Part shown: piece after piece, positions 10,621 to 19,990 of the stretch
How positions within the stretch are numbered: position 1 is the first letter of the stretch
How the letters are laid out: every line of letters starts with the position of its first letter
Assembly (NCBI GenBank): GCA_036940085.1
Contig: JALLBK010000560.1
Location: 1-26,126, forward strand
Direction: 5' to 3'
DNA: 26,126 nt
From: Discostella pseudostelligera
Taxonomy: Eukaryota > Bacillariophyta > Thalassiosirophyceae > Thalassiosirales > Thalassiosiraceae
Made by a program: the position numbers and the translations under genes
The notes under the pieces: generated by a model
Databases searched by the model: none
What the model saw: the letters and a program-made list of their open reading frames with translations, nothing else
What the model was told of the DNA's origin: nothing

Positions 10621-11216
10621 TTTAAATTATTGGCTTTATGTCTCGAATAATATTGATTCCGCTGTATCTTTCTCTGTATGTGTGTGGATCAGTACCAAAT
10701 GTCAATTCAACATTGATGATGTCATGTCAACGTCACAGTAGCTGCCGAATCTCTTCGATCTTCGCGCGCAGCACGCAAGCGAAGCAGTCATTCAGCTTTG
10801 GGGGTGGATGAAGGTGGATGAGGAGATGATGAAGTCACTACTACCATACCACTACCAATGGTGCGAGCAACACTGATAGATAGGATGGAGTGGAGTGTCG
10901 GATGGTTTATTTGATCGACTGTAGATGGTAACGGGCACAGGAGCAGAAAGAAGTGGCGGATCTGCCTTGCTCTCTTTCGAGACGTGTCGTGATAACGGCG
11001 ACAGTGATCGGCGATGCATTCAATTGAGTTAGATTGGGCTCCATTACACTTCGAAATAATACCTAGTACATATATTTCTATCTTCTCTTCGGTTGCATAT
11101 GTTTGTACAGTCTCCTTTCTGAGTGATGCGCTCTCTATGCAAGCATCCGCAACGAAGCAAGCAGTCGTCAATGTTGCGTAGTTGTTATGTACGCCATCTC
11201 CATATCCGCTTGTTGC
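10621..11216. other. Intergenic gap, no gene seen
   Basis: About 600 bp lie between the leishmanolysin stop and the small ORF. One minus-strand frame is open at 10788-11171, but it has no ATG at its start, and its composition (Ser/Pro/His runs, no motif) does not look coding. No tRNA or other RNA signature was found. This region probably holds the leishmanolysin 3' UTR and a promoter. Confidence 0.4.
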
Positions 11217-13958
11217 CTACCATAATCTGGTGATGAGGAACAGTGTCAAAAATTTCCACGCCAAATAGCTACTCGGACCAGCTCCTGACGATGTATCCGC
11301 AGTAGGACTAGATGATATTGTCGGTGCCGCTGAGGGACTTGCGCTAACAGTTGGTGCAGGTGAAATGGTTGGTGCAAACGACAAAGGCGAAGAGGAACAG
11401 AACTGACTAGAATCGCTCCGATCAAAACATTCACATTGCGGCGGAGATAGGGAAAAATCACATGCTCCACGGCCGGCACAATTACCTGGACATATTGAAC
11501 TGAGAAATTCAATGATTGCATGAGAGTTGGTTAGTTGAACTCAGGCCTGATTGGAACGCGATGCCTCGTACATCCTCGTTACTTACTTGGGACATGTCTG
11601 TTCAAATGAAGGGCAGATGACTTTCGAACCACTGGGCAGTTTCAATACTTCTCCAGTGTATGAGCATCGTATTCTTTTTCCATCTTCAGCGACCAGCACA
11701 ACCTTGCCAGCTTCGTCTCCATACTCGCCACAAACAGTTTCCAAGCATAATGGCCTGACTCCGCCGGCTTGTTGAATACATTTACTACTCACTCCAAAGA
11801 CTTCATCTGCACTTTCTAACCATACACCGTTCAGGTCGGGATTTGTGCAGTCCAATATTTGGGAGTTGTCGAATTTGAACATAGTTGTGAACGAAGGACA
11901 GAAATCCATCTGTTGAAGGCCTCCGCCAATATCCTGGCAGGAGATAATCAGCATGAGAATCAGTTGGACGATGATCAATACAAATGAAGAATCACGTCGC
12001 GTATGTTGGACTCACCGACTCTTCAAAATATTGATACCCCGAGGGCAAGTTTGCGTCCCACTTCGAAATGTCGCATACCGCAACCAACTCCTTGTCGGGT
12101 GTACACCCAATGCTCGACGCAGAGTTGCAAAATATGCCCTCACCCCATGACGGTACTTTCCCATCTTGAATGCATGGCGTATCTACAAAATCACATCCAG
12201 CACCTAAAGCAAATGGGTTATTCTCTGCTACCGCATAGTTTGGAAGGTACCATCCGGAATCTTCAAGGAGGGCAAGCGTGAGAGCAGTTACGTATTGTGT
12301 TGAGCCTGTGTAAACCGCCGTCATGTATTCATTGTTGAAGAGCCTCTGTTGCGGAGAAACAGAAACAGTAAGAGTTAGATCGAAGAAATGCATAGTTACA
12401 CAACATTGGTAAGTAGAGTCCTCTCTCCCACCGGAAAGGGAAATGCAACATAAACTAAATGCACAACTCACATGATCCCAATGACTTCCAAAACAATCGA
12501 TATCTTGACTAGCCGTAGGCTGATTCTCCAACCTCGCCCCACTCATCGTTGAACAATCAAACTGATTCCGTGCAACATTCCGAACTGTCTCCGTTACAAT
12601 TTCATAGGCAATATATCCATTGGCCGTCGTCGATGCCTTGACTACATCCTCCGAGGCCACCATCACATACTGACGTGTCCCATCGACACACAGAACTTCC
12701 GCCTCGGGTGGACGATTATACTCATCGCGTCGAGTACGTGGAGCTCCGGTAACATGACTCCAAAAGAATGGAAAGTCATAACTATTCATCCCCAAGATGT
12801 GGGTAAATTCGTGCGCCACCGTAGTCACCCGACTGGTGTGTGTTTTCACCGATCGATCATTCGGATCAATCGGTCCAAAACATATCCCCGTGTATCCCAC
12901 CGTCGGTCTATCGAGTTGATCATGTTGACAATTAGTCGCAAAGGCCAATGTTTGCAATTGACTACTATTCTCAGGATCAAAGGTTGTACTGTCATCACAT
13001 AGACTAGTCCCCTCCACGGGAATTACAATCACAACAAGATCCACATCCTTGTATACCAAACTATTATTTTCCAAATTCATTTCGACATTCCCATCATTGC
13101 CAATGTTGGTTACGGATCGAGCAGCTATATCACTGGCATAGTTGTTGTCATCGTAAACTAGGAAATCTCCCAAGTTATATCCACATACTTTTGTTACCTC
13201 CTGTGCACACAAGGCATTGTCACCCGACAATGGCACCTCAATCTCTGTCGCCGGTATAACGGATAGAGTGTCGGCCCAAAAGTTACGTAGTGAAGGAAGT
13301 AGGACGTGTCGAACGTACGATACATGCGAGGGATAGGCATCGGCAAGTGCATCTAGTAAGTGTGTATCGAATTGAACACGTATTGGTTGGTAGTAACTTG
13401 CATCTTCGTATTCGTAGCTTTGTTGTGTCTGTCTTTGATTGCTTTGTTGTGAAGTGTTGTAATTGTGTAGGTGCCTCTTCCTTTGTTCAAATGGATCTTT
13501 ATTGTTTGATCGGGTAGTTGAGAGAGTTCCGGACCGAAGAATAAAACGAATGATTAAAATGAGAAGTGAGAATTATAACATGCAAGCACGAACTCGGCAA
13601 CACTGTTGCCTCTCATATGCTGGATATGCGTTCATCTCCCCAAAATGCACACACATTACTCACGTTGTCTCTGATAATCGACAAAGACAGGCTCTCTATT
13701 CTGTCGTGGCTCTCGTTCTTTATGTAAGAAATGATTCCAATGCGTATGTGAAGTTGTTGCACCAGGCGCAGCACCGTCAACGTTGACGGACTGTGCTGGG
13801 GACATGAATTCGTCAAGACCATTGTCCCTGGCTGCGGATGTAACGACGAATTGGGAAGAGAAAAGGATGGTAGTGGATAGGAGGATGCGATTGGTCCATG
13901 CTGCTGATGATGATCGATGTCGAGTATTGTCGGAAGTTCGCTGACTGGAAGAGTTCAT
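11217..13958 (-). CDS. Leishmanolysin-type (M8) zinc metalloprotease, secreted, GPI-like tail, five exons
   Basis: Predicted extracellular zinc endopeptidase of the GP63 family. Exons are 13958-13664, 13496-12472, 12345-12016, 11933-11587 and 11499-11217. All introns are GT-AG, and the model closes in frame at 759 aa. The zinc motif HEFTH is at 327-331. The third ligand is the His of SHWDH (about 437), followed across intron 2 by RLFNNEYMT with the Met-turn, matching the family HWDERLF.NELMTG. Upstream, YQPIRVQFDT is typical of the M8 N-terminal domain. After the catalytic domain come Cys-rich segments, including an EGF-like CPGNCAGRGAC...CEC. A Ser/Thr/Pro linker and a C-terminal hydrophobic stretch (FLTLFLI) suggest GPI anchoring. 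The start at 13958 gives a signal peptide (ILLSTTILFSSQFVVTSA); the upstream ATG at 14042 would also give a hydrophobic N-terminus. The substrate is unknown. Confidence 0.85.
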
Positions 13959-14416
13959 GATCAGTCCAACACACACTAAAATTACTGCTGTCGCCGAGAC
14001 GGCGGTGTTTGATGCTGATGCTCGATCTCGATTCCCTACCAAGGCCTTGTTCGCCTCCGCGTCGAGGTCGGCTTTGGCTCTTTATGTTTAAGTATGCTAT
14101 GGATTGGCTTTGGCTTTGGCTTATTTTGGTCGCGGTGCATGGTGCATGGTGCAGGGTCATTGTGGTTGTGGCGGACGGCAAGCATTCAAATACGACACCT
14201 TAACTAATTCCTTCGTAGGTCATTGGGTTCAGAAGCGAGAAAGCAGAAGCGCGGGAACGGAAAGGAATTCCCTTCATAGTCTGCCTGCCGCCAACCACTC
14301 ATTTTTGGCGGGAGAGATATCGTAAGCTCGGCCACTCGGTCCGTCGGCTTGACATGGCTTGACCATGAAATGAAATCCACTTCCACTTCTTCCGCTACCA
14401 ACCCATCAGCATCGCG
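13959..14416. promoter_or_regulatory. Divergent promoter region between the leishmanolysin and RRP36 genes, with one E2F-like site
   Basis: About 460 bp separate two divergent starts. TTTTTGGCGGGAG at 14302-14314 resembles the E2F/DP consensus and is about 100 bp upstream of the RRP36 ATG. Simple repeats (TTGGCTTTGGC type near 14100; GGTGCATGGTGCA near 14140) lie between. No other coding region is supported, apart from a possible N-terminal extension of the protease to 14042. Confidence 0.4.
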
Positions 14417-15775
14417 ATGATGAACCCGGCCAGCAGTAGTAGCGACGACAACGATGACGATTCGTCTTCCTCCTCCTCGAGCAGTACTCCTAGCGAAGAA
14501 GGCGCCATCCGAACGAAGCCGCTTCACAGAAGGAGTGGCAATCAACAATCTGCACACAGCGATGGTGACGAGCAAGAGTATGGTGATGTAGCAAGCAGCA
14601 GCGACGAGGAGGATGGCTCCGACGACGATTCCGAAGAACTTGATGACGATGGTGTTCGTCGCAATGTGACCAACTTTGAGGATTTGCCCACTGATGATAG
14701 TGAAGACGATTCGAGCGATGGTGATAGTGATGGGGATGACCAGAGTGATTCTGATGATAGTCATGTTAAGAAGCAGCACAGCAAAATTAGTAGGAGCGAT
14801 GATAGCAGTGAAGACGATATGAGTGAAGACAATGAAGATGAGGAGAAAATAAATCAGGAAGATATCCCATTAAGTGAACGGATGGCATCAAGGGCAGGAT
14901 TAGGACGGCGGTATTACACTGGTGATGGTACATCCTATGACCATGGTGGTAAACAACAAAAGGCGGAACGGAAACACCGCGCTATTGATTTGGCATCGGA
15001 ACGTTTGAGAGAGGCAAGAAAGGGACAACGCAAGGATCGACATTCCAAACAATCTACTTCTGATGCTGAGGATGACCACGACAATGATGATAGTTCCATC
15101 GAGCAATTTTTCTCAAACAACAACAAAGACAATCCCACTACTACCAAAGTCAAGAAATCCAAACATGCACCCACTGAAATGTCCTCTAAACGACAGGACT
15201 ATTTCTCTCGCGGACGACCAGATCTCAATTCCTCCGGTATCGGTGTTTCCATCGGTGCCAATAAATACAAAGCCCGTGATCCACGCATGATTAGTCTCTC
15301 GGGACATTTGGATGCCGATGCATTTGAGAGACGGTATGGATTTTTAGATGAAATACAAGAGAAGGAAATTGAATTACTGAAAAGTCGAGTGAAGGCGTGG
15401 AAGACGTCGGGTAAAAAAGGACAGAAGGCACGTCGTAAATTGGGATTGACCTCTAGTGGGAATGCTACATCACTCGAGGCGGATCAGGAGGAGCTTACCC
15501 GACTTCTTCAGGAACGTGCCGAACGCCAACGTGCCAATGTCGTCCGTGCTGCGAAACGAACGGTGAAATCCAAATTACGAAGTGAAGTGGCATCTGGAAA
15601 ACGCGGTGCGTACTATCCCAAACGTAGTGAATTGAAGAAGATGGAAGCGGAGGCCAAGTTTGATGAAATACGAAAGCGTGGTGGGAATGAGGCGGTGGAT
15701 GCGGCGATTGCTAAACGGAGGAAGAAGAATGTTGCAAAGGAGGCAAGGAGCATGCCATCACATATGATATCTTAA
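14417..15775 (+). CDS. RRP36: RRP36-like pre-rRNA processing protein
   Basis: Nucleolar factor of the 90S/SSU processome needed for early cleavages of pre-rRNA towards 18S rRNA. It is a single exon of 452 aa. The C-terminal part (about residues 285-452) has the family features: RDPRMISLSGHLD, YGFLDEIQEKEIELLK, a long basic coiled-coil region, KRGAYYPKRSELKKMEAEAKFDEI (shown only in part by the family as FYLKKSE.K), and the closing KRRKKNVAKEARSMP. The N-terminal half is a low-complexity acidic/Ser region (about residues 5-155), common in nucleolar proteins, followed by IPLSERMASR. Two ATG codons are adjacent (14417 and 14420), and either could serve. It is convergent with the MsrB-like gene, 118 bp away. 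Growth-linked regulation is suggested only by the upstream E2F-like site. Confidence 0.88.
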   Translation: MMNPASSSSDDNDDDSSSSSSSSTPSEEGAIRTKPLHRRSGNQQSAHSDGDEQEYGDVASSSDEEDGSDDDSEELDDDGVRRNVTNFEDLPTDDSEDDSSDGDSDGDDQSDSDDSHVKKQHSKISRSDDSSEDDMSEDNEDEEKINQEDIPLSERMASRAGLGRRYYTGDGTSYDHGGKQQKAERKHRAIDLASERLREARKGQRKDRHSKQSTSDAEDDHDNDDSSIEQFFSNNNKDNPTTTKVKKSKHAPTEMSSKRQDYFSRGRPDLNSSGIGVSIGANKYKARDPRMISLSGHLDADAFERRYGFLDEIQEKEIELLKSRVKAWKTSGKKGQKARRKLGLTSSGNATSLEADQEELTRLLQERAERQRANVVRAAKRTVKSKLRSEVASGKRGAYYPKRSELKKMEAEAKFDEIRKRGGNEAVDAAIAKRRKKNVAKEARSMPSHMIS

Positions 15776-15893
15776 TAACTAAATTGAACGAATGTGTGTT
15801 TTATTTTACCTCTAATACTCTCTTATCATTAGGTAACTATTCAACCACACCTATGGAAGGTTTGTTCATGCGCAGAGGTGCAATCTACATCAT

Positions 15894-16526
15894 TCAGCAT
15901 GTTCCCGCTTCCTCCGCCGGGCGCCCAGCCACGCATACCAAATTAATACAATATCGACTACCCTTCCTATCTGGCAAATTGTGTCCAAGATGGGTACCAT
16001 CCACACTCACCGTCTCCCCGTTAGGTAAAATTCGAACATGCTCCCAATTCACCTCCTCATCACGAAAACTTGGCCATCCATGGGCACGACTTTCCTGCAG
16101 AAATTCCTCCATGGTTCGACCACGAGGTGCCGTAAAGAGTGGTTTGCCAGTGTTGGAATCGTAGTAGGTTATGACATCGCCGGTTGTTTCTTTCGTTTCT
16201 TTCAGGAACTCGGGCATCTCTTGGAAGTAACCCGAATGTTCGGCATAGTGTCGATTGAAATTACAGATTCGATCGGCAAGATTGCGATCACATGACCATC
16301 GTAGATTTTGCTGAACAGGGACATGACTGGTACCATGCGCTTTGGGTGACATTATGGATTCGCTTCCCATGACGGCGGGGGGTGGAAAGGTTTTGCTGTG
16401 CGATGACATCGTTTGGCCCATTCTAGTTCGAGAGTAGGAGTGGAGTGTAGGGTGATGTCCACGCTTAGATATGAGGTGTGTCGCTTCGATGGAGGTCGAG
16501 ATGATTCTACTGCGCATGCATAGCAT
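15894..16526 (-). CDS. Divergent MsrB/SelR-like protein (methionine sulfoxide reductase B fold)
   Basis: A 210-aa protein whose C-terminal half matches the MsrB pattern: YYDSNTGKPLF (121-131), GWPSF (150-154), GTHLGHNLPD (177-186) and RYCIN (191-195). C193 sits where the catalytic cysteine of MsrB lies. The two CxxC pairs that hold zinc in many MsrB enzymes are absent; GTHLGH is preceded by SVD instead of CxxCG. The N-terminal half (about 65-120) is not standard MsrB: WSCDRNLADRICNFNRHYAEHSGYF has two Cys and an aromatic cluster (only part of it is quoted as motif). The first about 45 residues are rich in Arg, Ser and Thr with few acids, consistent with a mitochondrial or other targeting peptide, so the ATG at 16526 is chosen; one at 16601 would add 25 residues. 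Activity as a methionine-R-sulfoxide reductase is inferred. Confidence 0.65.
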   Translation of the reverse strand: MLCMRSRIISTSIEATHLISKRGHHPTLHSYSRTRMGQTMSSHSKTFPPPAVMGSESIMSPKAHGTSHVPVQQNLRWSCDRNLADRICNFNRHYAEHSGYFQEMPEFLKETKETTGDVITYYDSNTGKPLFTAPRGRTMEEFLQESRAHGWPSFRDEEVNWEHVRILPNGETVSVDGTHLGHNLPDRKGSRYCINLVCVAGRPAEEAGTC

Positions 16527-16813
16527 GGTTTGCCATGGTCGATGTGTCGATCTTGCTTGGTCCAAGATCGCGATGCGATGAGGTGGTTCGTCGTCCATCA
16601 ATACCCCTCTCTTCCCGCCATATTTGCCCTATCGTCTTCTTCCCGCCATTTTCGCCACTCTTTCTTCGCCAAATGCTCGCCTCCTATTCTTCCCGCCATT
16701 TTCGCCACCAGCGCCGCCCGCCACCGCATCGAAGATCGAAGTCGAAGTTCGACGACGACGACGACCATGAACAAAGAGTAGTCGTAGTAGTATGAGCTAA
16801 ATCACCCACCACC
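16527..16813. promoter_or_regulatory. Bidirectional promoter with three TTCCCGCC E2F-like sites
   Basis: TTCCCGCC occurs at 16612, 16640 and 16690. The last two are part of a perfect 22-bp repeat (16637-16658 and 16687-16708), exactly 50 bp apart, each continuing into CATTTTCGCCAC. The region lies between divergent starts of the MsrB-like and FHA-WDR70 genes. TTCCCGCC is the reverse of the GGCGGGAA core of E2F/DP sites. Function is inferred. Confidence 0.5.
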
Positions 16814-19688
16814 ATGAGCCAAATAATACCCGACGATCTAGACGAGGAGCTTGGCATTCCAAGCGATGCGACCCTCGTAGTTCCAATGCCAATGCAGTTA
16901 GCGTTAATTCCACAACTGGACAATCTCATTATATCCAACTTTGTCACCATCGCGGTGTCATCTTTGACATCAACATCCGGTAACACCAGCGGCGGTAACA
17001 GCAGCACCAGTACAAACCCAAATAATCTATCAGTCGACATCTCATCAGCGTCATCCATGCGAGGACAATCATCTACCCCAAGATGTCTCATTATTGGACG
17101 TCAAGCATCTGCCGCAGATATTCGTGTTGATCACAAGAGTGTCTCACGACGACATACTGCCCTCTATTACTGCAATAATACCACTACCAATCGAAACAAT
17201 GTTAATGGCAATGACAAAAGAAGAGGGCCGTTACTTGTTGTGCAAGATTTTGGGGGGAAGCATGGCACCTATGTCGACAATACGCGAATAGAAACGAATG
17301 GTCGAGTGGAATTGCCAATACTGCGGGAGGAAGGGAGTGACAAGGAATATTACACTATTCAGATAGGGAATGCTCCTTTGATTTGTCGTGCAATGATGAT
17401 AACTCTTGCTACTGAAAAGTTGGATGATATTTCGCAAGAATCGATGCAACAAGAAAAGAATGAATTGGGGGAATGCAGAGAGGATCCTGACGACAAATCT
17501 CATCCGAGGAATGCAGTGGCGAACAACAACAATGATGATGATGATCATGGAGCTAAAGACAGCACAGACAATGTGCCATCTACGCGAGAATCGCGAGAGG
17601 CACAAATAGCCGCCATGGTTGCCTCCTTGGATGCAGACCCGATATACACAAAATATGTTCCAATCCATGAGGGAGGCGACGAGGGTGGTGATGGGAATGA
17701 TGATTGTGTCACTAAAAGAATGAGCAATTTAGTAACAGAGGGTGGAAATGGTGCAGGCAACGACAAAGCCGCAACGAGTACCACCGCCAAGACCAACAAT
17801 AACGAATTCAACCTACCCATATCATCCTCGATTACTCTCGCTCCTGGATCAAACTCCTTCTCCTCCTCGGACATTACCAACACTCAACTTCAAGCCAAGG
17901 CATCAGTAACAACACTCTGCTTCGAACCATCGGGAGCGCGTCTCGCTGCCGCCCATCGCGATGGTACACTTCGACTATACGATTTTCACGGTATGCATGC
18001 CACTTCTGATTCGGAAAACACCTACCCCCCATTCCGTATCGTCGATTCAGAAAATGACCCATTGGACAATACCGGTCGACATATCATCACAGCCCTAGCT
18101 CCAGCGGCCACGGGTGCACAGTGGATTGTCGGGACTACCTCGGCCCAACCCAAGATTCTTGATCGGGAAGGCCGGTCGACATTGTTTCATTTCATCAAGG
18201 GTGATATCTACGTTACCGATTCATCCAATACCAAGGGTCATACAGCCGGTGTTACTGGAGTGGCATTCCATCCATTTGCGAATGAAACATGCTGGAGTTG
18301 TGGATTAGATGGATCCATACGACAGTGGGATGTGAGTGGGAGGGGAAAGACCCAGTTTAACAAACTAGTTTGTCAAAGACTCGTCGGGAAATTGAAGAAT
18401 GAAAAAGGACAACGGACACAAATCGTCAGCAATCTGAGCGTGCATCCCGGTGGACGGAAGTTGGTGGTTGGGACTGCATGTGGCTCCATCCAAATTTGGA
18501 ATTGCTTTGGGACCATGGTGAATAGTCGTCCACTTGGGGCAGTGTACTCTGCGCATCGTGATGCAAAACCCGTGACATTTGTCTCATTTAGTAGGAATGG
18601 AGAGCGCATTGCAAGTCGGTCAGAATCGGATGATACTGTAAGGATATGGGATGTTAGTCGAATGGAGAAAGGTGCTGCTGGATCAAGCAGTAAGAAGATG
18701 AGCCACCGAGGAGGAGGGGGTGATGATCATGTACATCCGCCTTCACTTTTGCTGGCGGTGTGTAAAGATCTTCCTGCATTGAATGAGTCGGCAACATGCG
18801 CATTCGGGCCCGATGGTATGATACTTTGTGCTGGTACATCCGTGGACCCAAGAGCATCAACGAACAATGCCTGTGGTCAGTTGAAGTTTTATCAGCTTCC
18901 GGAAGAAGAGAAACGATCGAAGGATAGCAAAGTAGCCAAGTCTAAATCCTCGTCCGATAGAAAACCATCACCACATCTAGATCCGATTGTGATGCTGAAT
19001 GTTGCACCAAATGCAAGTGTTCTTGGAGTGCAATGGCATCCGAAGCTGAATCAAATTGCGTTCGGGACATCGAACGGAATGTAAGTTCTTTTTCATTTTA
19101 GTTTGCTTTTCTGTACGACGACGCACTCACTCATTCCGTCCTTCCTTCCATTGATACTCCCTTTTCAGCATCCAAGTCTTGTACGATCCTGTCATTTCCA
19201 CAAAAGGGGCACTCATTCCTGCTTCTCGCGCCGTCCGACAATCCGACGGTCTCTCTGACCTACTTCGATCGCGTGCCCCGACCGGTTCCGCTGCCTACCT
19301 TGCATCAGCGAACAGCAGCATTATTGTTCCGAATGCACTTCCACTCTTCCGAGATGAAGCACGTGCTACTCGCAAAACAAAAGAGAGCGAAAGGAAAGAT
19401 CCTGAAAAGACAAAACTCCCCGAGCCTCCCGTGGGTGGTGGAATCAAAACCGGCATCCAAGCTGGAGGGGGCGTGAATTTTACACAATATATCGTGCAGA
19501 ATACAAAGTATATGAACAATAAGAATATTGCTGGGAAGGATCCGCGCGAGGAGTGGTTTAAGTATAGTGAGGGGAAGAGTTATGTAAGCCAAGCGTATGA
19601 GGGCAATGTTCAGCGAATATTAGCAGAGAAGACGGTGGAAGAGGAGGAGGCTGAAATGAAGGCTGGGAAGAGGCAGAAAACCAAGTAG
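16814..19688 (+). CDS. FHA domain fused to WDR70-like WD40 protein, two exons
   Basis: Exons are 16814-19080 and 19169-19688, with an 88-nt GTAAGT-CAG intron, giving 928 aa. An FHA phosphothreonine-binding domain lies at about residues 88-195: IIGR (93-96), SVSRRH (109-114), then DFGGKHGTYVDN. After an Asn/Asp/Ser-rich linker, WD40 repeats follow: LRLYDFHGM, GHTAGVTGVAFHP...SIRQWDV, SNLSVHPGGRKLVVGT...IQIWN, FVSFSRNGERIASRS...VRIWDV, and VQWHPKLNQIAFGTSNG. The tail GALIPASRAVRQ...ALPLFRDEARATRK...EPPV matches the distinctive WDR70 C-terminus (RQAE...ITPHALPMFREPRQRSTRK), so this is WDR70 rather than a generic WD40 protein. WDR70 in animals and yeast supports the DNA-damage response through histone H2B ubiquitination. 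I know of no FHA domain in those homologues. The ATG sits in the context CACCACCATGAG. Confidence 0.82.
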
Positions 19689-19990
19689 AAGCAAATCCAG
19701 TTCCAATTGATAATTGAATTCCATTCTACTTTAATGTTGTCATGAAATAATGAGAGTTGCGGGTCAATTCTGACCAACCATTCAATGAAAGGCAAAGATT
19801 TGGTAGGAGTATCCTCCCGCAGCTCCTTCCCGCCACCTCCTGCCGGCCGTTTCGACTCCCATTATTTTGGCGGGAAGGGTGAAATTCAGGCTCAAACCAC
19901 TGTGGTGAATTTTGGCGGGAAGAACACCCAGCAACCACGCACCATCCTCACGCTCCTACCCTCACCATGACGTGAAGCGGAAATTTCCCA
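19689..19990. promoter_or_regulatory. Promoter of the RAD51-like gene with three E2F-like sites
   Basis: The perfect 12-mer TTTTGGCGGGAA occurs twice (19865-19876 and 19910-19921), 45 bp apart. An inverted TTCCCGCC lies at 19827-19834. All are 70-165 bp upstream of the RAD51-like ATG. This is a close match to the classical E2F/DP binding site (TTTSGCGGGAA type). In plants and animals, RAD51-family genes are known E2F targets, which supports the reading. Confidence 0.6.
19967..19975 (+). other. Two-codon upstream ORF before the RAD51-like start
   Basis: CACCATGACGTGA gives an ATG in a strong context, one sense codon and a stop, ending 15 bp before the ATG at 19991. If the transcript starts upstream of it, the tiny ORF could lower translation of the main frame. 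Confidence 0.3.

Noticed and set aside
10788..11171. 127-codon open frame on the minus strand in the gap after the small ORF
   Set aside because: It begins with TTG, not ATG, is Ser/Pro/His-rich, has no motif and no good splice partner.
14204..14779. Long minus-strand frame rich in Ile/Val/Thr overlapping the RRP36 start
   Set aside because: It is the antisense of the acidic/Ser-rich GAT/AGC repeats of RRP36, which automatically read as hydrophobic residues; it has no independent support.
17231..17668. Minus-strand frame of 145 codons inside FHA-WDR70
   Set aside because: It is a shadow of a well-supported coding exon with FHA and WD40 motifs on the other strand.
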